This document shows, one piece after another, positions 10,547 through 18,971 of a DNA stretch of 64,000 bases; the stretch's first letter is position 1; each line of letters opens with the position of its first letter. The stretch is from Sphingomonas oligoaromativorans (GTDB lineage Bacteria; Pseudomonadota; Alphaproteobacteria; Sphingomonadales; Sphingomonadaceae), in contig NZ_JAASQK010000002.1 in assembly GCF_011762195.1 (NCBI RefSeq), positions 372,001-436,000 of the forward strand, given 5' to 3'. The notes beneath the pieces are model-generated. The model did no database searches, had not been told where the DNA came from, and worked only from the letters and a program-made list of their open reading frames with translations. Both the position numbers and the translations under genes were made by a program.

Positions 10547-10572
10547 GGCGGGGGCGCATCAGCACCCCCGCC
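10547..10572 (-). promoter_or_regulatory. Intercistronic hairpin, pstS-pstC
   Basis: GGCGGGGG (10547-10554) and CCCCCGCC (10565-10572) form an 8-bp GC stem with a 10-base loop. There is no T-run, so it is more likely an mRNA 3'-end stabiliser or partial attenuator allowing pstS to be expressed at higher level than the membrane genes. Confidence 0.6.
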
Positions 10573-10584
10573 GTTCACGACCTG

Positions 10585-10610
10585 ATATCCCGGCCGAAGC
10601 CCAGGGATAT
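10585..10610 (-). promoter_or_regulatory. Hairpin at the pstS stop codon
   Basis: ATATCCC (10585-10591) and GGGATAT (10604-10610) are perfect inverted arms that begin at the pstS stop codon. With the next hairpin it makes a two-stem intercistronic structure, as expected downstream of a highly expressed periplasmic binding-protein gene. Confidence 0.55.
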
Positions 10611-11647
10611 TACTTGCTGACGTAGACCGGCTTGCCGCCGGCCTTGACGTTCGCGACCCACTGCTTGCGGATCAGCGCCTTCACCGTCGCCGGCAGCGGC
10701 ACATAATCGAGAGCCGAGGCGGCCGCATCACCATTCTTGTAGGCCCAGTCGTAGAACTTCAGAACCTGCTCGCCCGACTGCGGGTTGGCCTGATCCTTGT
10801 AGACGAGGATGAAGGTCGCGCCGGTGATCGGCCACGAGTTCACGCCCGGCTGGTCGAGCAGGAGCAGATAGTTGCCCGGCGCCTTCGCCCACTGCGCGCC
10901 GGCAGCGGCGGCCGCGAAGTTCTGCGCGGTCGGCTGCGGGAACTTGCCGCCCTTGTTCTGCACCAGAACATAGGCCGCGTGGTTCTGCTTGGCGTAGGCA
11001 TATTCGACATAGCCGATCGAGCCCGGCGTCTGCTTCACGAAGGCGGCGACGCCGTCATTGCCCTTGCCGCCGAGGCCGGTCGGCCAGTTGATCGAGTCGG
11101 ACGCGCCGACCTTGTCGGCCCACGCCTTGCTCTTCATCGAGAGATAGGAGGTGAAGAGGAAGGTGGTGCCCGAACCGTCCGAACGGTGGACGACGGTGAT
11201 CGGCAGCGCCGGCAGCTTCACGCCCGGATTGGCCTTGGCGATGACCGGATCGTTCCAGGTCTTGATCTGGCCGTAGAAGATCGCGGCGAGCATCGGGCCG
11301 GTCAGCTTGATCTGGCCGGCCGAGATGCCGGGGATGTTCACGACGGGGACGACGCCGCCCACCACGGTCGGGAACTGGAAGAGGCCGGCCGCATTCAGGT
11401 CTTCCGGCTTCAGCGGCTTGTCGGACGCGCCGAAATCGACGGTCTTCGCCTTGATCTGCTTGATGCCGCCGCCCGAGCCGATCGCCTGATAGTTCAGGCC
11501 GATGCCGGTCTGCGCCTTATAGGCCTCGGCCCACTTCGCATAGACGGGGGCCGGGAAGGTCGCACCGGCGCCGGAGATGTCGGCGGCGGGCGCAGCGGAT
11601 GCGAACAGCGCGGCAACGCCGGCGGCCGCGACGAAAGTCTTGAACAT
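10610..11647 (-). CDS. pstS: Phosphate ABC transporter periplasmic phosphate-binding protein
   Basis: Captures phosphate in the periplasm and delivers it to PstC/PstA. It has a Sec signal peptide (cleavage probably after APAA near residue 22), then the PstS signatures DISGAGATFPAPVY, GSGGGIKQIKAKTVDFGASD and HRSDGSGTTFLFTSYL, which contain the phosphate-coordinating Ser/Thr/Asp/Arg residues. At 345 residues it matches E. coli PstS. First gene of pstSCAB, with a candidate Pho box upstream. Confidence 0.97.
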   Translation of the reverse strand: MFKTFVAAAGVAALFASAAPAADISGAGATFPAPVYAKWAEAYKAQTGIGLNYQAIGSGGGIKQIKAKTVDFGASDKPLKPEDLNAAGLFQFPTVVGGVVPVVNIPGISAGQIKLTGPMLAAIFYGQIKTWNDPVIAKANPGVKLPALPITVVHRSDGSGTTFLFTSYLSMKSKAWADKVGASDSINWPTGLGGKGNDGVAAFVKQTPGSIGYVEYAYAKQNHAAYVLVQNKGGKFPQPTAQNFAAAAAGAQWAKAPGNYLLLLDQPGVNSWPITGATFILVYKDQANPQSGEQVLKFYDWAYKNGDAAASALDYVPLPATVKALIRKQWVANVKAGGKPVYVSK

Positions 11648-11706
11648 GGTGCGTGTCTCCGAACGCCGGCACTCCCCTCCGGCTGGCCCGTCCCTAGGTA
11701 GCCCCT

Positions 11707-11724
11707 GTTACGACACTGTGACAG
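11707..11724 (-). promoter_or_regulatory. Candidate Pho box upstream of pstS
   Basis: Read on the minus strand, CTGTCAC-AGTG-TCGTAAC begins 77 bases upstream of the pstS start codon. The first heptamer matches the PhoB half-site consensus CTGTCAY; the second, at the expected 4-base spacing, matches only partly. Position upstream of pstS supports it; quality is moderate. Confidence 0.5.
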
Positions 11725-11957
11725 CGCCGGAGAGGGCGTCACAATTCGGGGCGAAGACAAGGAAATCCGCCGTCGAGGGTGGGGCGATGGACACGCCGCC
11801 GGAATGGATTCGCCCGCGAATCGACTCGCCCGGCGGTGCATCGGGGGCGGCGATCGGGCGGCGGACCGCGCGGGCGCTGCGGCCACCCGTTAACGGGAAA
11901 CGCTCGCCCGTGACATCAGCGGTTGGCGATCGGGGTTGCGCGGCCTATCTTTCCCTT

Positions 11958-11978
11958 GAGGCGCTCCGCCTCGTTTTT
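11958..11978 (+). terminator. Terminator-like hairpin upstream of the carboxypeptidase gene
   Basis: GAGGCG-CTC-CGCCTC (11958-11972) forms a tight 6-bp stem with a 3-base loop, followed by GTTTTT. It looks like an intrinsic terminator or attenuator on the plus strand, yet it lies only about 55 bases before the probable start of the downstream gene. It also argues that the downstream protein does not start as early as TTG 11923. Confidence 0.45.
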
Positions 11979-12033
11979 CAGGGCTGGAAGCTTGCGGATT
12001 CCTCATTTCACGCCGCGCACGGGCAGGCGCGCG

Positions 12034-13116
12034 GTGCTTTTGCCGACACATCCCGCGCGCCGTTCCGTTTCGGGCGCACTGGCGATCTGGATAGCCACGA
12101 CGCTGGCCATATTGCTGGGGGTCATCGCGCCCGCGCAGGCGGTCAAGCCGCGCTACGCGGCGTTCCTCGTCGATGCGAACACGCGCGAGACGCTCTACAC
12201 CAACGCGCCGGACGAGCCGCGCCATCCCGCCTCGCTCACCAAGATGATGACGCTGTACCTGACCTTCGACGCGATCGAATCCGGGCGCCTCAAGCTCAGC
12301 GATCCGGTCTTCGTCTCGCGCCACGCGGCGGCGCAGCAGCCCTCGCGCCTCGGCCTCGCCGTGGGGCAGAGCATCAGCGTGGACAATGCGATCTCCGTCG
12401 TCGCGGTGAAGTCGGCCAACGACATCGCCGTGGCGCTGGCCGAGAAGCTCGGCGGCTCCGAGCCCGCCTTCGTCGACATGATGAACGCCAAGGCGCGGAT
12501 GCTGGGGATGCGCAACACCCATTATGCCAACGCATCGGGCCTCACCGATTCCACCAACGTCACCACGGCGCGCGATCTCGCCATCCTCTCGGTGGCGCTG
12601 ATCCACGACCATCCGCGCTTCTACCGCTATTTCGGCGAGCGCGATTTCGTGTGGCAGCGCTCGACGCTCATCAATCACAACCATCTGCTCGGCAAGATGG
12701 TCGGGCTCGACGGGATCAAGACCGGCTACACCGTCGATTCCGGCTTCACGCTGGCCGCCTCGGCACAGCGCGGCGACCGGCGGCTGATCGCGGTGGTGCT
12801 GGGCGAGCCGAGCATCGTGGTGCGCAACCGGGATGCGGCGGCGCTGCTGGAGGCGGGCTTCTCCGTGCTCGATCGCCGGGCGCTGGGCCAGACGGCGACG
12901 GTCGCCGCGATGCTGCCGACGCTCAACCATCCCGCGCTCCGCATCGAGCCGCCCGTCGAGCAGGGCGCGGCCGACGACGGCGACCGGCGCGTATCCCACC
13001 GTCGCCACCATGCCGCCCCGGCGCGCCATGCCCGCGCCACGAAGGCCAGGAGCAAGGCCAAGGCGAAGCACGAATCTGCGACGCACCGAAAAGCAACGCA
13101 TCGACATCATCGCTGA
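12034..13116 (+). CDS. D-alanyl-D-alanine carboxypeptidase, DacA/DacC-type penicillin-binding protein
   Basis: A periplasmic serine D,D-carboxypeptidase (peptidase S11) that trims the terminal D-Ala of peptidoglycan stem peptides. With the GTG at 12034 as start, the catalytic SxxK is S67LTK70, the SxN motif is S127AN129 and the KTG triad is at 229-231 (GIKTGYT). The signal segment is ALAIWIATTLAILLGVIAPAQA. The C-terminal tail after about residue 310 is unusually rich in His, Lys and Arg rather than forming the usual PBP5 beta-domain and amphipathic anchor, so it may bind anionic envelope polymers. The start is uncertain; the frame is open to a TTG at 11923. Confidence 0.88.
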   Translation: MLLPTHPARRSVSGALAIWIATTLAILLGVIAPAQAVKPRYAAFLVDANTRETLYTNAPDEPRHPASLTKMMTLYLTFDAIESGRLKLSDPVFVSRHAAAQQPSRLGLAVGQSISVDNAISVVAVKSANDIAVALAEKLGGSEPAFVDMMNAKARMLGMRNTHYANASGLTDSTNVTTARDLAILSVALIHDHPRFYRYFGERDFVWQRSTLINHNHLLGKMVGLDGIKTGYTVDSGFTLAASAQRGDRRLIAVVLGEPSIVVRNRDAAALLEAGFSVLDRRALGQTATVAAMLPTLNHPALRIEPPVEQGAADDGDRRVSHRRHHAAPARHARATKARSKAKAKHESATHRKATHRHHR

Positions 13117-13174
13117 GTTGGGCCTAGGGTGAGCGCCCGCGCCGGACATCCCCGGCGCGCCCGAAGGGGTCCGC

Positions 13175-14413
13175 ATGTCGACGCCGCGCGCCGCCGCTGT
13201 GACCTTGCCGCTGGCCGCGGCCGCGACGCTCATGGCCGGCTGGGCGGCGTATCACCACGACTGGTCGGGGAAGTCCTCCCCGTCCGTCGCGCAGCCCGCG
13301 CCACCGCCGCCGCCTCCGAAGCCGCATTGGTCGCCGGCGACCGTGAACCAGTTGCTCGCCGCCGTCGAGGCATCCCGCGACGAGGGGTTGCGCCCGGCCG
13401 ATTACCAGAAGGCCGCGCTCGCCGATGCGGTGAAGTCCGGCCTGTCCGGCCCGGCGCTCGAAGCGCTCGCCACCCGGTCCGCGGTCGCGCTGGCGCATGA
13501 CTATGCCTATGGCCGCATCGTCCATCGCGAGAAGTTCAACTGGCATATCGGCAATCCCGTGCCGCCCGTCGCGGCGCGCGAGGCCGATCTCGCCAACGCC
13601 GTCAACGAAGGCCGCCTCGCCGGCTATCTGACAGGCCTGCTGCCCCGCGATCCCCGCTATGTCGCGCTGCGCCGGGCGCTCGCCGACACGCCCGCCAGCG
13701 AGCTTCAGCGCATCGCCCATATCCGCGCCTCGATGGAGCGCTGGCGCTGGATGCCGCGCGCGCTGGGCGACGACTATATCTGGGTGAACGTGCCGACCTA
13801 CCGGCTGGCGCTCTACGAAGGGGATGCGCCGGTCGCGATGCACGATGTCGTGGTGGGCGCGCGCAAGACGCCGACGCCGCTCATCTCGGCGAATGTCGGC
13901 TCGGTCATCGTCAATCCGTGGTGGACGCTGCCGCCGACGGTGCTGGCCGAGGGGCATGTCCGTGCGGGCAGCAAGGGCTATGTCGTCGGGCGCGCCGGCA
14001 ACGGGCAGATCCGCATCCGCCAGCGCCCCGGCCCGAAGAACGCGCTCGGCCGCGTGAAGATCGACATGCCCAACGCCTATGCGATCTACCTGCACGACAC
14101 GCCCGCCAAGACCCTGTTCGACAAGCCGGACCGCGCGCTCAGCCATGGCTGCATCCGCGTGAAGGACATCGCCCGCCTCGCCGGCCAGCTCGCCAGCCCG
14201 GACCGGGTGGACGATGCCATGTCCACCTATGCGACGCGCACGCTGCATGTGCAGAAGACGATGCCCGTCTACGTCGTGTATTTCACCGCCGCCCCGGACG
14301 AGAATGGAGAGGTGGAGACCTATTCCGATCCCTACGATCAGGACGGCGCAATGATCGCCGCGCTCGATCATGACCGGATGCCGACGACGACACCGATCCG
14401 TCACACTTCTTAA
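13175..14413 (+). CDS. L,D-transpeptidase (YkuD domain), YcbB-like
   Basis: A periplasmic transpeptidase that makes 3-3 cross-links or attaches proteins to peptidoglycan. Residues 5-25 form a signal/membrane anchor, followed by a proline-rich linker (APPPPPPKPHW), a helical scaffold domain (about 55-185) and the YkuD catalytic domain, which has VNVPTYRLALYEG and the active-site motif LSHGCIRVKDIARLA near residue 325, with the nucleophilic cysteine. The size (412 residues) and two-domain layout fit the YcbB/LdtD group. It follows the carboxypeptidase gene by 58 bases, so the two probably act together in remodelling the cell wall. Confidence 0.9.
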   Translation: MSTPRAAAVTLPLAAAATLMAGWAAYHHDWSGKSSPSVAQPAPPPPPPKPHWSPATVNQLLAAVEASRDEGLRPADYQKAALADAVKSGLSGPALEALATRSAVALAHDYAYGRIVHREKFNWHIGNPVPPVAAREADLANAVNEGRLAGYLTGLLPRDPRYVALRRALADTPASELQRIAHIRASMERWRWMPRALGDDYIWVNVPTYRLALYEGDAPVAMHDVVVGARKTPTPLISANVGSVIVNPWWTLPPTVLAEGHVRAGSKGYVVGRAGNGQIRIRQRPGPKNALGRVKIDMPNAYAIYLHDTPAKTLFDKPDRALSHGCIRVKDIARLAGQLASPDRVDDAMSTYATRTLHVQKTMPVYVVYFTAAPDENGEVETYSDPYDQDGAMIAALDHDRMPTTTPIRHTS

Positions 14414-14565
14414 GCGATGAACGCCCCGGAGCGACGAGCGGTGTGTTAACCACGCCGAATCACGCATAATGTCCCGGAACGATCCCCACTTGTTATCGAA
14501 GGCTACTATCCGCCTCTGTTATAAGGGGCATCGGGATAGTTGGGCGAACAGCAAGGAATTTGTGG

Positions 14566-15237
14566 GTGAGTCTTAATCGTACGGCGGCTTTGTCGCGCCG
14601 TGACATTCTCCGCACCGGAACGATTGTGACGGCGGGGCTGATCGCCGGTCCGGCGATGGCCCAGATCAACAGCGGCCTGCCCGGCCTCGCCCGCCCGACG
14701 GCGACGGCGATGCCCGCCAGCCCCATGACGATCCGCCCCGATCTGTTCCGCCGCGCGCTCCAGGCCCTGCAAAAGCATGGCGACCGCATCCAGAAGCGGG
14801 ACCGGATCGCCCTCGTCGATTTCGACCTTCCCTCCTCCCAGCCGCGCTTCCACATCGTCGATCTCGATTCCGGGCGCAGCCGCAGCCTGCTCGTCGCCCA
14901 CGGCCGCGGCTCCGATCCCGAGCATACCGGCTGGCTGACGCGCTTCTCGAACGTGGTCGGATCGGCCGCCTCGTCGGACGGCGCCTATCTCACCGGCGAC
15001 ATCTATGTCGGCCAGCACGGGCGCTCGCGCCGGCTCTACGGCCTCGATCGCTCCAACAGCAACGTGCAGGAGCGCGCGATCGTGGTGCATTCGGCCTGGT
15101 ATGTCGGCGCGGACATGATCGCCCAGCACGGCAAGCTCGGCCGCTCGGAAGGCTGCTTCGCCCTCTCCGCTTCGGACCTCGAGGACACGCTGGCGACGCT
15201 CGGCCAGGGACGGATGATCTACGCCGACAAGGTGTGA
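14566..15237 (+). CDS. Murein L,D-transpeptidase catalytic domain family (YkuD_2), Tat-exported
   Basis: A 223-residue protein of the YkuD_2 family. The N-terminus SRRDILRTGTIVTAGLIAGPAMA is a twin-arginine signal. The catalytic region has VVHSAWYVGADMI and GKLGRSEGCFALS, with the presumed nucleophile in SEGCFA instead of the classical SHGCxR. GTG 14566 is chosen because AAGGA lies 8 bases upstream; the frame also opens at TTG 14560. It is the second L,D-transpeptidase-like gene in the cluster and probably acts on peptidoglycan, though enzymatic proof for this family is limited. Confidence 0.85.
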   Translation: MSLNRTAALSRRDILRTGTIVTAGLIAGPAMAQINSGLPGLARPTATAMPASPMTIRPDLFRRALQALQKHGDRIQKRDRIALVDFDLPSSQPRFHIVDLDSGRSRSLLVAHGRGSDPEHTGWLTRFSNVVGSAASSDGAYLTGDIYVGQHGRSRRLYGLDRSNSNVQERAIVVHSAWYVGADMIAQHGKLGRSEGCFALSASDLEDTLATLGQGRMIYADKV

Positions 15238-15301
15238 TCGAAGGGCATGTCGTTGAACCCGGCCTTGAAAAGCGGGGGCCGGCACCCGTATCTCTCCCGT
15301 T

Positions 15302-16834
15302 ATGACCAACACGACGCGACGTGACCTCCTCGCCGCGCTGGGTGCTGTCGCCGCCCTGCCATCCGGCCGTCTCTGGGCCGCCGCCACCCGGGGAGAGGCG
15401 CATCCCTTCTCCTGGGAGAGACTGAAGGCGGACGCCGCGGCGCTCGCCCGCCGGCCCTGGACGCCGCCCCCGCCCCCACCGGTGGGCGTCGGCCGGATCG
15501 ACTATGACGCGCTGAACTCCGTCCAGTACAAGGCCGCCGCGACGCAGCTTCGCGGGCCGACGGGCGGCGGCGTGCGCTTCTTCCCGATCAACCATTTCCA
15601 GCCCACCCCGGTCGAGATCTTCCTCGTCGAGGGCAATATGGCGCGGCCCTTCCACTACAGCCCCGCCTTGTTCGACATGCCGGCGGACAGCCCGCTCGCG
15701 GCGCTGGGCAGCCATGGCGGCTTCTCGGGCTTCCGTGCGATGAACGCGGCGGGGACGAGCGACTGGCTGGCCTTCGCGGGCGCCTCCTATTTCCGCTCGG
15801 CCGGCGCGCTCGACCAGTACGGGCTCTCCGCGCGCGGCATCTCGATCAACAGCGGCGGGCCGGAGACGGAGGAGTTCCCCGCCTTCACCCGCTTCTGGCT
15901 GGGGCGCGGGGCGGACGGATCGCTGCTGGTCGACGCGCTGCTCGAAGGGCCGAGCGTGGTCGGCGCCTATCGCTTCACCAACCGCAAGACCGACGCGGGC
16001 GTGATCCAGGATGTCGAGCTGACCCTCCACCTGCGCCGCGACATCGCGCGGCTGGGCCTCGCGCCGCTGACCAGCATGTTCTGGTACGATCAGGCCGAGC
16101 GCGCCCGCGCGACCGACTGGCGGCCCGAGATCCACGATTCCGACGGGCTGCTGATCCTGAACGGCAGCGGCGAGCGCCTGTGGCGCCCGCTCTCCAACCC
16201 CAACGGGCCGACCGCCAACAGCTTCGCGGACCATGATCCGCGCGGCTTCGGCCTGCTCCAGCGCGACCACAAGCACGATCATTATCAGGACGACGGCGTC
16301 TTCTACGAGAAGCGACCCTCGCTCTGGGTCGAGCCCAGGGGCGATTGGGGCGCGGGCTCGGTGATGCTGGTGGAGCTTCCCACCAGCGACGAGACCAACG
16401 ACAATATCGTGGCGTTCTGGACCCCGGCCGAGCCCGCCAAGGCCGGCCAGCGGATCGACCTTTCCTATCGCCTGCGCTGGATCGCCGGCGAGCCGCTGCC
16501 CGAAGGCCCGGCGCGCGTGGTGGACGACTGGCGCGGCGCGGCGGGGCGGCCCGGCCAGCCCGTCGTCGCCGGCGCCACCAAGATCGTGATCGATTTCGAG
16601 GGCAGCGCGCTCCGCGGCCTCGGCCGGTCGAGCGGGGTGCGCGCGGACCTCAGCGTCGGGCGCGGCAAGGCCGAGGGCGTCGTCGCCTATCCGGTCGTCG
16701 GCCAGCCCGATCGCTGGCGCCTGATGGCCGACATCACGCCCGAAGGCCGCGAGCCGGTCGACATCCGTGCCGCCCTTCGCCAGGGCAGCACGCCGCTCAC
16801 CGAAGTCTGCCTGGCGCAGATTCCCGGTCAATGA
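15302..16834 (+). CDS. opgD: Periplasmic glucan biosynthesis protein, OpgD/OpgG family
   Basis: A periplasmic protein needed to shape osmoregulated periplasmic glucans. The N-terminus NTTRRDLLAALGAVAALPSGRLWAA is a Tat signal, which favours OpgD over Sec-exported OpgG. The MdoG domain covers nearly the whole 510-residue chain, with FFPINHFQPTPVEIFLVEGN, SHGGFSGFRAMN, LTSMFWYDQAERA and EIHDSDGLLILNGSGERLWRPL as hallmarks. The opgH glycosyltransferase follows 91 bases later. No opgC (succinyl transferase) or opgB was found nearby. Confidence 0.93.
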   Translation: MTNTTRRDLLAALGAVAALPSGRLWAAATRGEAHPFSWERLKADAAALARRPWTPPPPPPVGVGRIDYDALNSVQYKAAATQLRGPTGGGVRFFPINHFQPTPVEIFLVEGNMARPFHYSPALFDMPADSPLAALGSHGGFSGFRAMNAAGTSDWLAFAGASYFRSAGALDQYGLSARGISINSGGPETEEFPAFTRFWLGRGADGSLLVDALLEGPSVVGAYRFTNRKTDAGVIQDVELTLHLRRDIARLGLAPLTSMFWYDQAERARATDWRPEIHDSDGLLILNGSGERLWRPLSNPNGPTANSFADHDPRGFGLLQRDHKHDHYQDDGVFYEKRPSLWVEPRGDWGAGSVMLVELPTSDETNDNIVAFWTPAEPAKAGQRIDLSYRLRWIAGEPLPEGPARVVDDWRGAAGRPGQPVVAGATKIVIDFEGSALRGLGRSSGVRADLSVGRGKAEGVVAYPVVGQPDRWRLMADITPEGREPVDIRAALRQGSTPLTEVCLAQIPGQ

Positions 16835-16858
16835 CGCACCGCACGCCCATCGCGGCGG

Positions 16859-16883
16859 GGAACCGCCCTGACGCGGCCGGGTT
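16859..16883 (+). promoter_or_regulatory. Weak EcfG-type promoter match upstream of opgH
   Basis: GGAAC (16859-16863), 16 bases, then GGTT (16880-16883). The first element is exact and GTT of the second is kept, but its first base is not C. It is about 45 bases upstream of the first possible opgH start. Confidence 0.3.
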
Positions 16884-16925
16884 GTCGCACCGGCATCGCC
16901 GCGGCACAGCGGCGCGGATCGACGG

Positions 16926-18890
16926 ATGGCTGCGGGCACCGGCCGTTCCTTGCACGACGAGGATGGACGCTTGAACGACAACCGAAGCGGATCGGGCGGT
17001 CCCGCCGCCGCCCGCCCCTGGGGGCCGAGCCACGCCGCGCCCGACATGCCCGGCGAGACGCCGATCGCCATGCCGATCCAGTCGCTCGACACCGCGCCCG
17101 ATCCGGTCGCCCCGCCGCGCACCTCGCCGCACGGGATGCTGGAGCGCCGCCTGCTGCTGGTGCTCGGCACGCTGGTGATCGGCACCTTCGGCGCGGGCGA
17201 GATCACGCGCAGCCTGTCGAGCGACGGCATCTCCGGCATCGACGTGGTGCTGATGCTGCTGTTCTTCGCGCTGTTCGGCTGGATCGCCTTCGGCTTCCTC
17301 AACGCCTTCGCGGGCTTCCTGCTGCTGATGTCGGGGCGATCGGTGCCGACGCCGGCGGCGGCCCCCTCCGCGCTCCCGACGGGGCGCACCGCCATCCTGC
17401 TCCCGATCCACAACGAGGAGGTGGAGCCCGTCTTCGCGCGGCTGCGCGCCATGACCCGCTCGATCGCGGCGGCGGGCGGCACGGACCTGTTCGAGATCTT
17501 CGTGCTGAGCGACAGCCGCCCCGAACGCGAAGTGGCCGAGCATCGCGCCGTCCGCCGCCTGCGCGCGCTGAGCCCGCTGCCGATCTGGTATCGGCGTCGC
17601 CTCGTCAACGAAGGCCGCAAACCCGGCAACATCGCCGACTGGGTGCATCGCCACGGCGGCGGCTACGACTATATGCTGATCCTCGACGCGGACAGCCTGA
17701 TGAGCGGCGCCGCCGTGATGCGCCTCGCCGCCGCCATGGACCGCCACCCGCGCGTCGGCCTGCTCCAGACCATCCCGATGGTGATCGGCGGCGACACGCT
17801 GTTCGCCCGCTGGCAGCAGTTCGCGGCGCGGCTCTACGGGCCGGTCTTCTCGGCGGGGCTGCTCTGGTGGTCGGGCGCGGAGGCGAGCTTCTGGGGGCAT
17901 AACGCGATCATCCGCGTCACCGCCTTCGCCGAGGCCTGCGGCCTGCCCAAGCTGCCGGGGCCGGAGCCGTTCGGCGGCCACATCATGAGCCACGACATGT
18001 ACGAGGCGGCGCTGCTCCGGCGGCGCGGCTGGGCGTGCCACATGGTCGCGATGCAGGACGGCACCTACGAGGAATATCCGCCCACCTTCGTCGAACATGC
18101 CCAGCGCGATCGCCGCTGGTGCCAGGGCAATCTCCAGCATCTGCGCGTGCTCGACACGGCCGGGCTGCACTGGGTGAGCCGGCTCCAGCTCCTGATGGGC
18201 GCGTCCGCCTATCTCACCTCGCCGCTGTGGCTGATGCTGCTCGGCGTGAGCGCGATCGTGGCGGCGCATTCGGAGGGCGAGATCCAGATCATCGCGCCGT
18301 CCGGCTGGCTGCTGGCGCTGACCGTCGTGCTGCTGTTCGGGCCGAAGCTGATGGCGGTGTGGTGGATGCTGCTCCAGCCCCAGCGGCGCGGCGGCTTCGG
18401 CGGCGGCAAGGCGCTGGTGAAGAGCGTGGCGCTCGACATCCCGCTCTCCGTCCTCGTCGCGCCGATGATGATGATGACGCAAACGCTCGCCGTCATCGAC
18501 ATCCTGCGCGGCCGCAAGAGCGGCTGGGAGGCGCAGAACCGCGTCTCCGACGGCATCTCCCTGTCGGATGCGGCGCGGCACAACCGCTGGCACCTCGCGG
18601 TCGGCGGGGTGATGGCGGTGGCGGCGGTGCTGGGCGTGCAGTCCGCGATCTGGATGGCGCCGATCTTCGCCGGGCTGCTGGCCGCGCCGCTGCTGGTGGC
18701 GTGGACGTCGCGCGCCTCGCTCGGGGCACGCACGCTCCGGCACCGGCTGTTCCTGATCCCCGAGGAACTGCGCCCCACCGCGCTGATCCGCGACGCCCGC
18801 CCCTCGGCCGAGGATCGCGGCGAGCCGCCCGCGATCACCGAGGAACGCCGCTGGCGCGCGCTGGGCAAGCTCAGCCATCAGCCCTCCTGA
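16926..18890 (+). CDS. opgH: Glucans biosynthesis glucosyltransferase OpgH
   Basis: An inner-membrane GT2 enzyme that polymerises UDP-glucose into the beta-glucan backbone of periplasmic glucans and may moonlight in size control. It has membrane segments near residues 65-140, then a cytoplasmic GT domain with AILLPIHNEEVEPV, LILDADSLMSG (the DxD-like acceptor), GHNAIIRVTAF, and the product-binding RDRRWCQGNLQHL, then further C-terminal membrane segments. The length of about 650 residues is shorter than E. coli OpgH (847), mostly through a short N-terminus. The start is uncertain: ATG 16926 is the longest, but a TTG at about 16971 preceded by GAGGA is possible. Confidence 0.93.
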   Translation: MAAGTGRSLHDEDGRLNDNRSGSGGPAAARPWGPSHAAPDMPGETPIAMPIQSLDTAPDPVAPPRTSPHGMLERRLLLVLGTLVIGTFGAGEITRSLSSDGISGIDVVLMLLFFALFGWIAFGFLNAFAGFLLLMSGRSVPTPAAAPSALPTGRTAILLPIHNEEVEPVFARLRAMTRSIAAAGGTDLFEIFVLSDSRPEREVAEHRAVRRLRALSPLPIWYRRRLVNEGRKPGNIADWVHRHGGGYDYMLILDADSLMSGAAVMRLAAAMDRHPRVGLLQTIPMVIGGDTLFARWQQFAARLYGPVFSAGLLWWSGAEASFWGHNAIIRVTAFAEACGLPKLPGPEPFGGHIMSHDMYEAALLRRRGWACHMVAMQDGTYEEYPPTFVEHAQRDRRWCQGNLQHLRVLDTAGLHWVSRLQLLMGASAYLTSPLWLMLLGVSAIVAAHSEGEIQIIAPSGWLLALTVVLLFGPKLMAVWWMLLQPQRRGGFGGGKALVKSVALDIPLSVLVAPMMMMTQTLAVIDILRGRKSGWEAQNRVSDGISLSDAARHNRWHLAVGGVMAVAAVLGVQSAIWMAPIFAGLLAAPLLVAWTSRASLGARTLRHRLFLIPEELRPTALIRDARPSAEDRGEPPAITEERRWRALGKLSHQPS

Positions 18891-18971
18891 GCCGCCCGCC
18901 TTCGGAAAAAGCGTTGCCGCGACGCCCGCGCTCGCCGACAAGGGCCGCAAGAACGGTCCACAGGAGCAGGC

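Larger units (their letters stand above)
11648..12033. other. Divergent regulatory region between pstS and the carboxypeptidase gene
   Basis: A gap of about 385 bases. On its left are the pstS leader and Pho box. In the middle is a short palindrome GATTCGC-CC-GCGAATC (11807-11822). On the right is a hairpin plus T-run. No convincing additional gene was found; several frames are open but have no ribosome binding site or recognisable protein. Confidence 0.5.

Noticed and set aside
8715-10565. A PstC-PstA fusion protein
   Set aside because: The upstream part of the frame is an out-of-frame reading of pstC; pstC has its own intact frame and pstA has its own start 11 bases after it.
14990-17632. 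An 880-codon minus-strand frame opposite opgD and opgH
   Set aside because: Shadow frame opposite two clear genes with Tat and glycosyltransferase motifs; no recognisable content.
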